Shown one piece after another: positions 1 through 7,480 of a stretch of 64,000 bases of DNA. The stretch is from contig CP050901.1 of NCBI GenBank assembly GCA_050916095.1, positions 3,968,001 through 4,032,000 on the forward strand. Reading direction: 5' to 3'. Below the pieces are notes generated by a model that did not search any database, had not been told where the DNA came from, and saw only the letters and a list, made by a program, of their open reading frames with translations. Positions within the stretch are counted from its first letter, which is position 1. Each line of letters begins with the position of its first letter. The translations under genes were made by a program, and so were the position numbers. This DNA comes from JANPCX01 sp050916095 (GTDB taxonomy: Bacteria; Pseudomonadota; Gammaproteobacteria; Burkholderiales; Burkholderiaceae_C).

Positions 1-167
1 TCAGCGAGCAGCGGGATCAGGTCCCGGAACATGTGCGACGAAGAGGGAAACCCGTGTAACAACACGATGACCGGGTTGGCTGGGTTGCCGGCCGCGCGGT
101 AGAAGCTGCGCAGGCCGTTGACGTCGACGAATTGATACTCGACAGGGATGGAGTGGTTGGTGTTCAT
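1..167 (-). CDS. Alpha/beta hydrolase, N-terminal part (runs off the window)
   Basis: The first 55 codons of a gene that continues beyond the left edge. The translation contains VIVLLHGFPSSSHMFRDL, the beta-strand plus HGFP oxyanion-hole motif of alpha/beta-hydrolase enzymes such as haloalkane dehalogenase-like or epoxide hydrolase-like proteins. The nucleophile elbow and catalytic His are outside the window, so the substrate cannot be inferred. The ATG at 165-167 was chosen because the hydrolase fold begins soon after it. It follows the AhpD-like gene in the same direction after about 177 bp in which no gene was recognised. Confidence 0.8.
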   Translation of the reverse strand, partial: MNTNHSIPVEYQFVDVNGLRSFYRAAGNPANPVIVLLHGFPSSSHMFRDLIPLLA

Positions 168-344
168 GATGGATGTACCTTTCGGTGTGATTGAAGGGGT
201 AGGGGTGACAGTGCGCTCAGGGACCAGCACGGTCTGTACCTTGATGTGGCACAGGGTGCTGCCGGACAGGCCGCCGTTTGTGAGCGGTGTTGACGTTCAT
301 GAGCTTCTCTGAAAAGGGGTGTTGGGCAGGCAATCCTTGCGAAT

Positions 345-899
345 TCAGGCCGCTTTGCGTAACCGCTCGACAACCGGGAAATCGATATCGGTCTTGGCCA
401 CTTCGTTGACGTAGTTGGTAAAGGTGTTCAGCGCCACGACCAGCAGGATGTCCAGCACCTGCGCGTCGTCGTAGCCGGCGCTGCGCACAGCGTCGAGTTG
501 CTCTACGCTCACCTGCCCCCGTTGGCGCACCAACACTGCCGCAAAGCGCACAGCGGCATCCGCTGCGATGTCGTTGGAAGCACCGTTGCGGTTTGCGGTG
601 ATCTCGGCGTCGTCCAGTTTGGCCAGGTTACGACCCAGGTAGGTGTGGGCGGACAGGCAGTAGGCGCAGCCGTTGATTTCGGCGACAGCGAGGGCGATGC
701 GCTCGCGGGTCGCAGTACTCAAACTGCCCTCAGCAGTGGCGGCACTGAGTTGAAGATATCCGGTTAGCGTGGCAGGGCTGTTGGCGATAAGACGAAACAT
801 GTTCGGTACAACGCCGAGTTGCTTCTCTACCGCCCGCAGCGATGCATGGGTGGTAGCGGGGGCGGCGTCAACGGTGGCAGGGGTATGAAGGCGGTTCAT
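345..899 (-). CDS. AhpD/carboxymuconolactone decarboxylase-family peroxidase-related protein
   Basis: A 184-residue protein of the AhpD-like (CMD) family. The signature is the CxxC-x3-H motif in NGCAYCLSAHT, whose two cysteines and histidine give thiol peroxidase or reductase activity in the family. It is predicted cytoplasmic with no signal peptide. The second ATG (897-899) is preferred because GGAG lies 8 nt upstream; an ATG 6 nt earlier is possible. It is transcribed away from the LysR gene at 1028, the classic layout of a regulator and its target. The partial hydrolase follows in the same direction. The physiological substrate is not evident. Confidence 0.85.
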   Translation of the reverse strand: MNRLHTPATVDAAPATTHASLRAVEKQLGVVPNMFRLIANSPATLTGYLQLSAATAEGSLSTATRERIALAVAEINGCAYCLSAHTYLGRNLAKLDDAEITANRNGASNDIAADAAVRFAAVLVRQRGQVSVEQLDAVRSAGYDDAQVLDILLVVALNTFTNYVNEVAKTDIDFPVVERLRKAA

Positions 900-1027
900 G
901 GTCATCTCCGGGGTGCTCTGGGTTGGGGTTGGTGAAACGCACTTTCGGCGTGGAATGGATTGTTTTTCATTTCACTTAATTTGATAATCTGGCGTTTTAT
1001 TGAATAACTTTCTTAAATATTGAGAAT

Positions 1028-1960
1028 ATGGATCGATTTGATGCCATCTCTGCATTCGTGGCGGTTGCCCGCAGCGGCGGCTTCTCGGCTGCGGGCCGGG
1101 CTCTGGGCTCTACGGTGGCAGCGGTCAGCCGCAAGGTAGGTTTGCTGGAAGAAGACCTGGGCGTGCGGCTGTTTGATCGCACGACTCGGCATGTGGCGCT
1201 GACCGAGAGCGGTAAGCGTTATTTCGAGGCCTGCAGCCGGGTGCTTGACGATTTACGTGACGCCGACGGCGAGGTGACCGGCGAGTACCGCCAGCCCAAG
1301 GGTGATCTCGTGATCACCGCGCCTTTTGGTTTTGGCCGCTACCACCTGCAGCCAGTGCTACAGGATTTCATGCGTGCCTACCCCAGAGTCAATGTGCATC
1401 TGCAACTGGGTGATCGCATGGTGGCCCTGGTGGAAGAACATGTGGACTGCGCACTGCGGATCGGCTTACTCGGCGACAGCAGCTTGGTGGCGCGCATGCT
1501 TGGCAGCATTCGGATGGTCATTTGCGCCGCGCCCACCTACTTGGCGGCACGCGGCGCGCCACTTGGGCCCGCTGCGTTAGTCGAACACGACTGCATCAGT
1601 TGGACGGGCCTAGGGCCACGCAAGTCCTGGGAGCTCTCAATACGAGAAGGCGACAGGCAAGCCTTGCGACACGTGTCGATCAATGTGCGAATGTCTACCA
1701 CCACGCCCGAGTCAGCCGTGCAGGCGGCACTGGATGGCATCGGTCTGGTGCAGGCGACCACCTACCAAGTCGCACAACACGTGGCGCAGGGCGAACTGGT
1801 GCCGGTGCTGGCTGAGTACGACAGCGACCCGGTACCAGTCAATTTGGTCTATCCCAGCAAAAGACTCGTACCGCTCAAGCTGCGTGCACTGCTGGACTAT
1901 GCCGGACCAAGACTGGAGGCCAGGCTGACGCAAGTTGAATCGCTGCTGAGGTCGGCCTGA
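1028..1960 (+). CDS. LysR-family transcriptional regulator
   Basis: A 310-residue LysR-type regulator. Residues 1-60 form the winged helix-turn-helix (MDRFDAISAFVAVARSGGFS, then AAGRALGSTVAAVSRKVGLLE). The remainder is the effector-binding domain, of the sub-group with FGRYHLQPVLQDFMRAYP. It faces the AhpD-like gene across 128 bp of unusually AT-rich DNA (900-1027), where its operator probably lies. By family habit it likely regulates the divergent AhpD-like gene and perhaps the hydrolase. The inducer is unknown. Confidence 0.92.
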   Translation: MDRFDAISAFVAVARSGGFSAAGRALGSTVAAVSRKVGLLEEDLGVRLFDRTTRHVALTESGKRYFEACSRVLDDLRDADGEVTGEYRQPKGDLVITAPFGFGRYHLQPVLQDFMRAYPRVNVHLQLGDRMVALVEEHVDCALRIGLLGDSSLVARMLGSIRMVICAAPTYLAARGAPLGPAALVEHDCISWTGLGPRKSWELSIREGDRQALRHVSINVRMSTTTPESAVQAALDGIGLVQATTYQVAQHVAQGELVPVLAEYDSDPVPVNLVYPSKRLVPLKLRALLDYAGPRLEARLTQVESLLRSA

Positions 1961-2126
1961 TCGCGTGCCGGTTCAGATCGGGCACGGGCTTGCAGCGCGA
2001 GTCTCTACGTGGGCGCGACAGCCACAGGGACGCCCACATCGTTCGCGTTCGCTGGCGGGCGGCTGCGCTGAAGCTGGCGCTAATCCGGATTTGTCATCAG
2101 GGGCACGCCCACGCGTGGACTACATA

Positions 2127-2342
2127 GGTGCGTAGCACTCGGTACAAATTGGATTTGGTGCTCGGAGCAGCCGCAGCCAACACTCATGCGGCTTTGCCGG
2201 GGGTAGGTAAGCGACCGGGTGAAGTACGCGGGCTAGCCTGGATATTTCGCCAGGTCGCTCTTCTATGCCCCGCAACACCGCATGAATGCTCACTTTCTCG
2301 GCTTCGAGTGCCAAATCCAATTTGGTCCGAGCGCTACGCACC
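2127..2342. repeat. 216-bp long inverted repeat centred on GGCTAGCC
   Basis: Two arms of about 108 bp are imperfect reverse complements of one another around the perfect palindrome GGCTAGCC at 2231-2238. Both outer ends read GGTGCGTAGC toward the centre. Each arm carries the same peptide-like reading (KLDL..., HA.L.G..., RPGE...) on opposite strands. It looks like two copies of one element joined head to head: the right arm continues into the longer copy listed next, and the left arm is a fragment. No gene is credible here. Confidence 0.85.
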
Positions 2343-2638
2343 CGATTGCGCCGTGCTGCGGCACGCCGGCGGCGTTGTTCCGCCAAAGCCAGAGGCTTTG
2401 GCCTTCGTCAGGCACAAACAGTCCTCAAGGACTGTTTGTGTCCGGACTCAGCCTCGCGGGCACGAGCCCGCAGCGTCGTCTCCCTTGCAGGGCGCACCCG
2501 CGCTTGCAAGCGCGGATCGTTCCGCAGGCGGACAGCAGGCTGTCCGAAAACGAAGTTTCGCTAAAGCCCTGCTACACCCTTGCCAGCGCACCGCATCACA
2601 GCCCACTCGGGCGCGTCCCTGGTGAAACATCGGGGCTA
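2233..2638. repeat. MITE-like interspersed element, copy 1 (406 bp)
   Basis: The left end (2233-2254) and right end (2617-2638) are inverted terminal repeats related to those of the cleaner copy at 52147-52390. Internal sequence is shared at high identity with that copy, for example the stretch around GCATGAATGCTCAC and the GCGGGCACGAGCCCGCAGCG block. This copy carries extra internal DNA (roughly 2380-2450 and 2490-2580) made of short hairpins such as CAGTCCTCAAGGACTG. Both ends carry CTAG, which may be the target site. No transposase is encoded, so this is a non-autonomous or decayed element. Confidence 0.75.
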
Positions 2639-3334
2639 GCCTGGATGAAAACTCAACAACGACACCACCCCCTTGGGCGTGTTGAAGGTTGCCCGCCAGC
2701 GGTGCGGGGCATCGGCGTGGTGCGTCAGGACCGCCACACCCCGCCACCCAATCGCCGCGTAGGCTGCGGGAAGCAGGCTGTTGGTGGGCGCGAGTAAGGT
2801 CAAGTCGAGCAACTCGACACCACCGGGCGCGATGCGCCAGCCGGGCGAAGCAGCCACGTCGGGCCATTCGATCAGGGTGGGCAGGCAGCCGCCTGCGGCC
2901 AGTTGTCCGTCGTCTCGCACGGTCAAGCGCCAATGCAAATCACCCTTGGGCGTGGCCCGGCTCATGGCCACGGCGGGGCCTGGGTCGAGCCCCAGCGATT
3001 GCCAGGTTTCCAAATCCGCATCCAACTGCGGCGTTCGTACCACCGCGTGCACCGTTTGAGGACCTTGTTTCAATGCGGCTTGCAGTACGGGCTCGTCCAA
3101 GCCAAACCAACGGCTTCGTTGAATGGGTTGGGCATGGGGATCAATGGCGATGATTTCCGCATACGCGCCGGGCGCGTTGTCCCCTGCAATGGAAAACAAG
3201 CGGTTGTGCGTGCCCATCTTGGTGTGAACGCCGCCGGGACCGGGCGTGATGCCCAGCGTCGCCTCGCACCACTGCACCCCTTGCGTCAAACTGCTGGCCG
3301 CAATGACCAGGTGATCCAAGGTGGTGGTGTTCAT
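2636..3334 (-). CDS. VOC/glyoxalase-like domain protein
   Basis: About 232 residues beginning MNTTTLDHLVIAASSLTQGVQW, a typical opening of the glyoxalase-like (Glyoxalase_3-type) proteins of the vicinal oxygen chelate superfamily. A second half-domain follows around residues 125-230. An upstream ATG at 3359-3361 would add nine residues; neither start has a clear ribosome site. It is the last gene of the leftward operon headed by the LysE-type exporter, about 80 bp after the PhzF-like gene. Its stop codon is supplied by the terminal CTAG of the 2.2-2.6 kb element, so the final residues may have been altered by insertion of that repeat. The reaction is unknown. Confidence 0.8.
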   Translation of the reverse strand: MNTTTLDHLVIAASSLTQGVQWCEATLGITPGPGGVHTKMGTHNRLFSIAGDNAPGAYAEIIAIDPHAQPIQRSRWFGLDEPVLQAALKQGPQTVHAVVRTPQLDADLETWQSLGLDPGPAVAMSRATPKGDLHWRLTVRDDGQLAAGGCLPTLIEWPDVAASPGWRIAPGGVELLDLTLLAPTNSLLPAAYAAIGWRGVAVLTHHADAPHRWRATFNTPKGVVSLLSFHPG

Positions 3335-3413
3335 GGTGGTGCGTGGGTGGATATTTTTCATGGAGCAGTAACGTGCCCGTCATGTTCCATCCCGAAAAGG
3401 GCACCAACACCGC

Positions 3414-4253
3414 TCAAAGACGGAGTTGACCCTCAATGCAGGCCGCCACATGGCCACCGACCCACACCGTCTCGCCCTCCAGCTCAATGTGTACACGCCC
3501 CCGGCGGCCCAGGACCGTGCCTTGGCTGGCGACGTAGGAACGCGGTGCGCGGCCGCTGCCGATGAGCCACTGCGCCAAACTGGCATTGAGGCTGCCAGTG
3601 ACGGGGTCTTCGGGTGAGCCCACTGTAGACATGAAAGCCCGCACTTCAAACTGAGCGTCGGCATGGGCATCACGCCAAGGCGCAATCACCCCCAGCTGCA
3701 GCCCGTTGAATTGGGCATAGTCGGGCTCCAGCTTCAACACCTCTTCGCGTGAGCCGAGCATGACAGCCACCCAACCCGGCCCGTTGTCTACCCACTGCGA
3801 ATCGACGATGGCGCCGGGATCAATGCGCAATACGCGGGCGATGTGCGCCAGCAACTCCGCCTCGACTGCCCCCGAGCGCAAGGGCTTGGGCGCGGAAAAG
3901 GCCAGCCGTCCGCTGTCGCGGCGAACACGCACCAAACCGATTCCACACTCTTGAACGACATGCTGCGCTTTCGGTTGACCACCTTGGGCCAGCCACACAT
4001 GGCAACTGCCCAAGGTGGGATGGCCTGCAAAGGGAAACTCGGTGTCCGGGGTGAAGATGCGGACCCTGTAGTCGGCCTCGGGCTGAGTGGGGCGCAGCAA
4101 GAACGTGGTCTCGGACAAATTGGTCCATTTCGCAAAACGCGCCATTTCTTCGTCACTCAAGTCGTCAGCACCCACGACCACAGCCAAGGGGTTCCCCCGC
4201 AGCGGCGTGTCGGTGAACACATCGACTTGGTGAAAGGCAAAGGTTTTGTTCAT
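3414..4253 (-). CDS. PhzF-family isomerase-like protein
   Basis: A 279-residue PhzF/YddE-fold protein. Recognisable motifs are DVFTDTPLRGNPLAVV near the N-terminus, NLSETTF containing the family's catalytic glutamate (around residue 47), FPFAGHPTLG and GSPEDPVTGSLN. The family catalyses proton shifts or epimerisations on small amino-acid-like molecules; the real substrate here is not known. Its ATG overlaps the TGA of the aminotransferase upstream (ATGA), indicating translational coupling. Context with an aminotransferase, exporters and a MocR regulator suggests metabolism of an amino acid or derivative. Confidence 0.92.
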   Translation of the reverse strand: MNKTFAFHQVDVFTDTPLRGNPLAVVVGADDLSDEEMARFAKWTNLSETTFLLRPTQPEADYRVRIFTPDTEFPFAGHPTLGSCHVWLAQGGQPKAQHVVQECGIGLVRVRRDSGRLAFSAPKPLRSGAVEAELLAHIARVLRIDPGAIVDSQWVDNGPGWVAVMLGSREEVLKLEPDYAQFNGLQLGVIAPWRDAHADAQFEVRAFMSTVGSPEDPVTGSLNASLAQWLIGSGRAPRSYVASQGTVLGRRGRVHIELEGETVWVGGHVAACIEGQLRL

Positions 4254-5440
4254 CGTGTTTTCTCCGGGTATGCGGCCAATGCTTGCGCCAGCAGCGCAAC
4301 ACCGCTGGCAATTCGGGGCGCATCCACCGTCACGAAACTCAAGCGCAGGGTGTTGTGGGCCGCAGCGCCCGCGTAAAACGGCTCTCCAGGCACAAAGGCC
4401 ATGCCCAACTCAACCGCTTGAGGCAACAGGGCCATGGTGTCCACCTGGGGCGGCAATTGCACCCAGAAAAACATGCCCCCTGTGGGCACGGCCCAACGAC
4501 AACCCGGCGGCATGTATTGCTCCAGCGCCAGACGCATCGCATCACGGCGCTGTTGGTACTGTGCCCGGATGGTGGGGACATGCTCATCCAGAAAACCCTG
4601 TTTGATCACTTCATGCACCACACGCTGGTTAAAGCCGGGGGTGTGCAAGTCAGCCGCTTGTTTGGCTTGCAGCAGTTTGGGCATCAAGGTTTTGGGCGCG
4701 ACGACATATCCCAAACGCAAACCCGGGGCCAGCACTTTGGAGAAGGAACCCAAGTACACCGTGCCCTCGGCCCAGCGCGACGCCAACGAGGGCGGTGGCG
4801 CGTGGTCAAACCACAGGTCGCCGTAGGGGTTGTCTTCCACCAAGGGCAAATTCAATTGCTGCGCTTGCGCGACCAAAGCCGCGCGGCGGGTTTCGCTCAA
4901 GCACCGGCCGCTGGGGTTTTGGAAGTTGGGCACGGTGTAGAAGAAACGTGCGCCTTGGACTTGGTGCAGTGCCGCTGGCGACGGACCTTCATCGTCACTG
5001 GCGACAGCGACAAACTCGGGCTCGTAGGGCGCAAAGGCTTGCAAGGCGCCAAGGTAAGTCGGCGTTTCCACAGCGACCTGGCTGCCGGCATCAATGAGCA
5101 CCTTGCCCACCAAGTCCAGGCCCTGCTGGGAGCCTGTGGTGATGAGCACTTGAGCCGCATCCACATGCATGCCCTGCTTCAACAAATGGTCGGCCACCCA
5201 TTCGCGCAGCGGGGCATATCCCTCACTGGCCGCGTACTGCAACGCTTCACGTGGCGTATCACGCAACACGCGGTTGCAGGCCTCCCGCATGGCCTCCACG
5301 GGAAAGGTGTCGGGCGAGGGCAGGCCGCCCGCCAAGGAAATGATGCCGGGTTTCTCGGTCACCTTAAGAATTTCACGAATGATGGACGGGTTCATTCGCG
5401 CGGCACGGCGGGCTTGGGTGAAGGGGCTGCTTGTGGTCAT
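4250..5440 (-). CDS. PLP-dependent aminotransferase, class I/II fold
   Basis: A 396-residue fold-type I aminotransferase resembling the 2-aminoadipate/LysN group. The N-terminus has the group's arginine-rich RMNPSIIREILKV segment followed by ISLAGGLPSPDTFP. The PLP Schiff-base lysine lies in YLGSFSKVLAPGLRLGY, and the phosphate and pyridine pocket motifs VEDNPYGDLWF and PNFQNPSG are present. It is the fourth gene of the LysE-EamA-cupin-aminotransferase-PhzF-VOC operon and overlaps phzF by 4 bp. The MocR regulator encoded divergently belongs to the same structural superfamily, so regulator and enzyme may sense and use related amino compounds (inference). Confidence 0.93.
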   Translation of the reverse strand: MTTSSPFTQARRAARMNPSIIREILKVTEKPGIISLAGGLPSPDTFPVEAMREACNRVLRDTPREALQYAASEGYAPLREWVADHLLKQGMHVDAAQVLITTGSQQGLDLVGKVLIDAGSQVAVETPTYLGALQAFAPYEPEFVAVASDDEGPSPAALHQVQGARFFYTVPNFQNPSGRCLSETRRAALVAQAQQLNLPLVEDNPYGDLWFDHAPPPSLASRWAEGTVYLGSFSKVLAPGLRLGYVVAPKTLMPKLLQAKQAADLHTPGFNQRVVHEVIKQGFLDEHVPTIRAQYQQRRDAMRLALEQYMPPGCRWAVPTGGMFFWVQLPPQVDTMALLPQAVELGMAFVPGEPFYAGAAAHNTLRLSFVTVDAPRIASGVALLAQALAAYPEKTR

Positions 5441-5447
5441 GGAAGGC

Positions 5448-5828
5448 TCAAGTCGAAGAAGAATCAGTCAATGAAGTGGTGTTGGTTTCACCGCCCTGTG
5501 GGCCATAAAAAATGACCCAGGTGATGAAGTTGTCGTCAAAACGTGTGAAGCGGTGTTCAAGGCCCGCTGGAACAAAGAGGCAGTCGCCTGGGCCGAAATC
5601 CTGCGTTTCACCGCCACAGAAAAACTCGCCCCGCCCCGCCACCACCACATACAACTCGTCTTGGGTGTGTGGTGTTTGTAGGTCCTGCCCTTGTGAGCGG
5701 TACAGCTCCACCGACATCGAGCCGTGGCTCAACATGGTTGCGAAGGGCGCACCTTGCGGATAACGCGCGGTGGCCGCTGAGGGCAATTGGCTCAAGGCTT
5801 GCTGGACAGTGATGTGGTGCAGCGTCAT
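5448..5828 (-). CDS. Cupin-domain protein
   Basis: A 126-residue single-domain cupin. Cupin motif 1 is seen in HTQDELYVVVAGRGEFFCGGE and motif 2 in PGDCLFVPAGLEHRFTRF, giving the His/Glu metal ligands of the family. It is small, cytoplasmic, and could be a metal-dependent enzyme or a ligand sensor. The start codon overlaps the stop of the EamA permease (ATGA), and the aminotransferase begins only 7 bp after its stop, so it sits firmly inside the operon. Confidence 0.88.
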   Translation of the reverse strand: MTLHHITVQQALSQLPSAATARYPQGAPFATMLSHGSMSVELYRSQGQDLQTPHTQDELYVVVAGRGEFFCGGETQDFGPGDCLFVPAGLEHRFTRFDDNFITWVIFYGPQGGETNTTSLTDSSST

Positions 5829-6766
5829 GTTGGTTGTGCTCCAGACTTGGTCGTATTGACCGGCATTTTTTTACCGATGAACACCGTGGCGATCACAGCC
5901 AGGGAGAACAGTACCGTCATCGTGTCCAAACGTTCACCCAACACAGGCACCGCAAACAAGAGCGCCAGAAACGGCTGCACCAATTGCACCTGGCTGACCC
6001 GCACGGTGCCCCCCAGGGCCAGGGCGCGGTACCAAGCAAAAAAGCCGAGCCACATCGAAAACACCGTGACATATGCGAAGCCACCCCAGGCGGTCCAGCG
6101 CACTGGATTGGCCGCGAGGTTTGGCCAGGTCGCCCACATGGCCGGCGCAGTCAAGGGAAGGCTGGCCACCAGCACCCAGCAGATCACTTGTTCTGCCGGA
6201 ACTTGCGAAGAAATCCGCGCGCCCGCCACGTAGCCGATCGACGCACAGGCCACGGACAACAACAAAAATCCGTCTGCCAATTGCCAACGCCCTCCCCCTT
6301 GGTGCATGGCAAAACCCAGTACCAAAACGCACCCCAACACCGCGCACAACCAAAAAGCGTTCGAAGGTCGCTGCCGAAAGTAAAGCGCGGCTGCGATGGC
6401 TGTTCCCAGGGGCAACACACCTGTAACGACAGCCGCATGCATGGCGTCCACCTCGCGCAGCGCCAAAGCAAGAAACAGCGGGAAACCCACCACGGTGCCG
6501 GTCGCACAAACGGCCAAGGCGGGCCAGTGCCGTCTGGCCAAAGCGGGTGCCCCCGTGAACCACAAGTAGGCGATGCTGAGCACAGCGGCCACAGCGGCAC
6601 GGCCTGCGGTCACAAAAAACGGCGTCAACTGAGGGTCGCTGGCAGGGCCGACGGCCAAACGTGTCATGGGGGTGGTCATTGCAAAGATGACCACACCGAG
6701 CAAGCCCAGCCACAGGCCGCGGATCTCGTTGTGCGTTTGCGCCACAGCGCCAGAGTTGCTGCTCAT
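5825..6766 (-). CDS. EamA/DMT-family transporter
   Basis: A 313-residue integral membrane protein with about ten hydrophobic segments in two EamA repeats (first around GLLGVVIFAMTTPMTRLAV, second around DGFLLLSVACASIGYVAGA). Drug/metabolite-transporter proteins export amino acids or metabolites. The start ATG (6764-6766) overlaps the TGA of the LysE-type gene. A longer upstream reading in the same frame is non-homologous shadow of that gene and was discarded. Two different exporters in one operon suggest efflux of an amino-acid-like compound. Confidence 0.92.
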   Translation of the reverse strand: MSSNSGAVAQTHNEIRGLWLGLLGVVIFAMTTPMTRLAVGPASDPQLTPFFVTAGRAAVAAVLSIAYLWFTGAPALARRHWPALAVCATGTVVGFPLFLALALREVDAMHAAVVTGVLPLGTAIAAALYFRQRPSNAFWLCAVLGCVLVLGFAMHQGGGRWQLADGFLLLSVACASIGYVAGARISSQVPAEQVICWVLVASLPLTAPAMWATWPNLAANPVRWTAWGGFAYVTVFSMWLGFFAWYRALALGGTVRVSQVQLVQPFLALLFAVPVLGERLDTMTVLFSLAVIATVFIGKKMPVNTTKSGAQPT

Positions 6767-7386
6767 GATGTCCACCCCATCCACAGCGCCGTGGCGGCCA
6801 ACAGCAGCGCCATGCCGCGGTTGAAACCCAACAAGCGCTGTCCCTGCTGCAACCAAGAGCGCAGCGACGCACCAATCAACGCATAGGTCAGGTTGCTGAA
6901 AAAAGCGAACACGGCCATCACCACGAGCACCAGGCCCAAGCGCTGCGAAAACTGCTCTGCAACCCCCGCGCTGCTCGGCGTGACCCAACCTGCCGTCAAT
7001 GCCAAGGCCAGCGTCCAGGCTTTGATGTTGACGAACTGCAGCAACACCCCTTGAACAAAACCCACGTGCAAGTTCGACGTCGTTTGCCCCAGCCCAGGCT
7101 GTGGCCTGGTCCGCCACAGCCTCCACGCCAGCCACAACAACACCGCCAAACCCGACCAGCGCACGACCGAACGCAGCACAGGCAGGGTCGTGAGCAAGGT
7201 GCCCAAGCCCAACGCACAAGCCAGCATCAACAGCGTCCAGCCCACGGGCACCGCGAACAAAAAGGCCCAGGTGCGACGTAAGCCCCATTGCGCTGCCAAG
7301 GTGGTGGACAGCATGGTGTTAGGCCCCGGCGTGAAGCTCATGGCCGTGGCCAGCAACAGCAGGGCAGAGAGTTCTTGGCTTGACAT
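6763..7386 (-). CDS. LysE-family amino-acid exporter
   Basis: A 207-residue membrane protein with the LysE/RhtB signature SFTPGPNTMLSTTLAAQWG after the first helix and about six hydrophobic segments. Members export amino acids such as lysine, threonine or homoserine. It is the first gene of the leftward operon; its ATG at 7384-7386 is 95 bp from the MocR start. Overlap with EamA (ATGA) shows tight coupling. A longer in-frame extension into the regulator region lacks similarity and was rejected. Confidence 0.92.
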   Translation of the reverse strand: MSSQELSALLLLATAMSFTPGPNTMLSTTLAAQWGLRRTWAFLFAVPVGWTLLMLACALGLGTLLTTLPVLRSVVRWSGLAVLLWLAWRLWRTRPQPGLGQTTSNLHVGFVQGVLLQFVNIKAWTLALALTAGWVTPSSAGVAEQFSQRLGLVLVVMAVFAFFSNLTYALIGASLRSWLQQGQRLLGFNRGMALLLAATALWMGWTS

Positions 7387-7420
7387 CTTGGCAGTGTAGG
7401 CGGCAAGATCAATACAGAAA

Positions 7421-7457
7421 CAGTACAGATAAGCAGCACATTGATTGATCTGTACTG
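7421..7457. promoter_or_regulatory. Candidate MocR operator: perfect 10-bp inverted repeat
   Basis: CAGTACAGAT at 7421-7430 is repeated as its exact reverse complement ATCTGTACTG at 7448-7457, leaving a 17-bp spacer. A related half-motif ACAG also occurs just upstream (7414-7417). It sits in the 94-bp gap between the divergent LysE operon and the MocR gene. GntR/MocR regulators of this architecture commonly bind repeated motifs in such shared promoters, so this is the likely autoregulatory and target operator. Binding is inferred. Confidence 0.6.
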
Positions 7458-7480
7458 CCACCTTGAGAAACACAGCGCCC

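Noticed and set aside
2128..2625. 165-codon plus-strand ORF and its 88-codon minus-strand counterpart
   Set aside because: Both lie in an inverted-repeat element and mirror each other; there is no sign of selection for protein.
4283..5515. 410-codon plus-strand ORF
   Set aside because: It is antisense to the aminotransferase and has shadow-like composition.
6767..7288. N-terminal extension of the EamA permease reading to 487 residues
   Set aside because: The extra part overlaps the LysE gene in another frame and has no EamA similarity.
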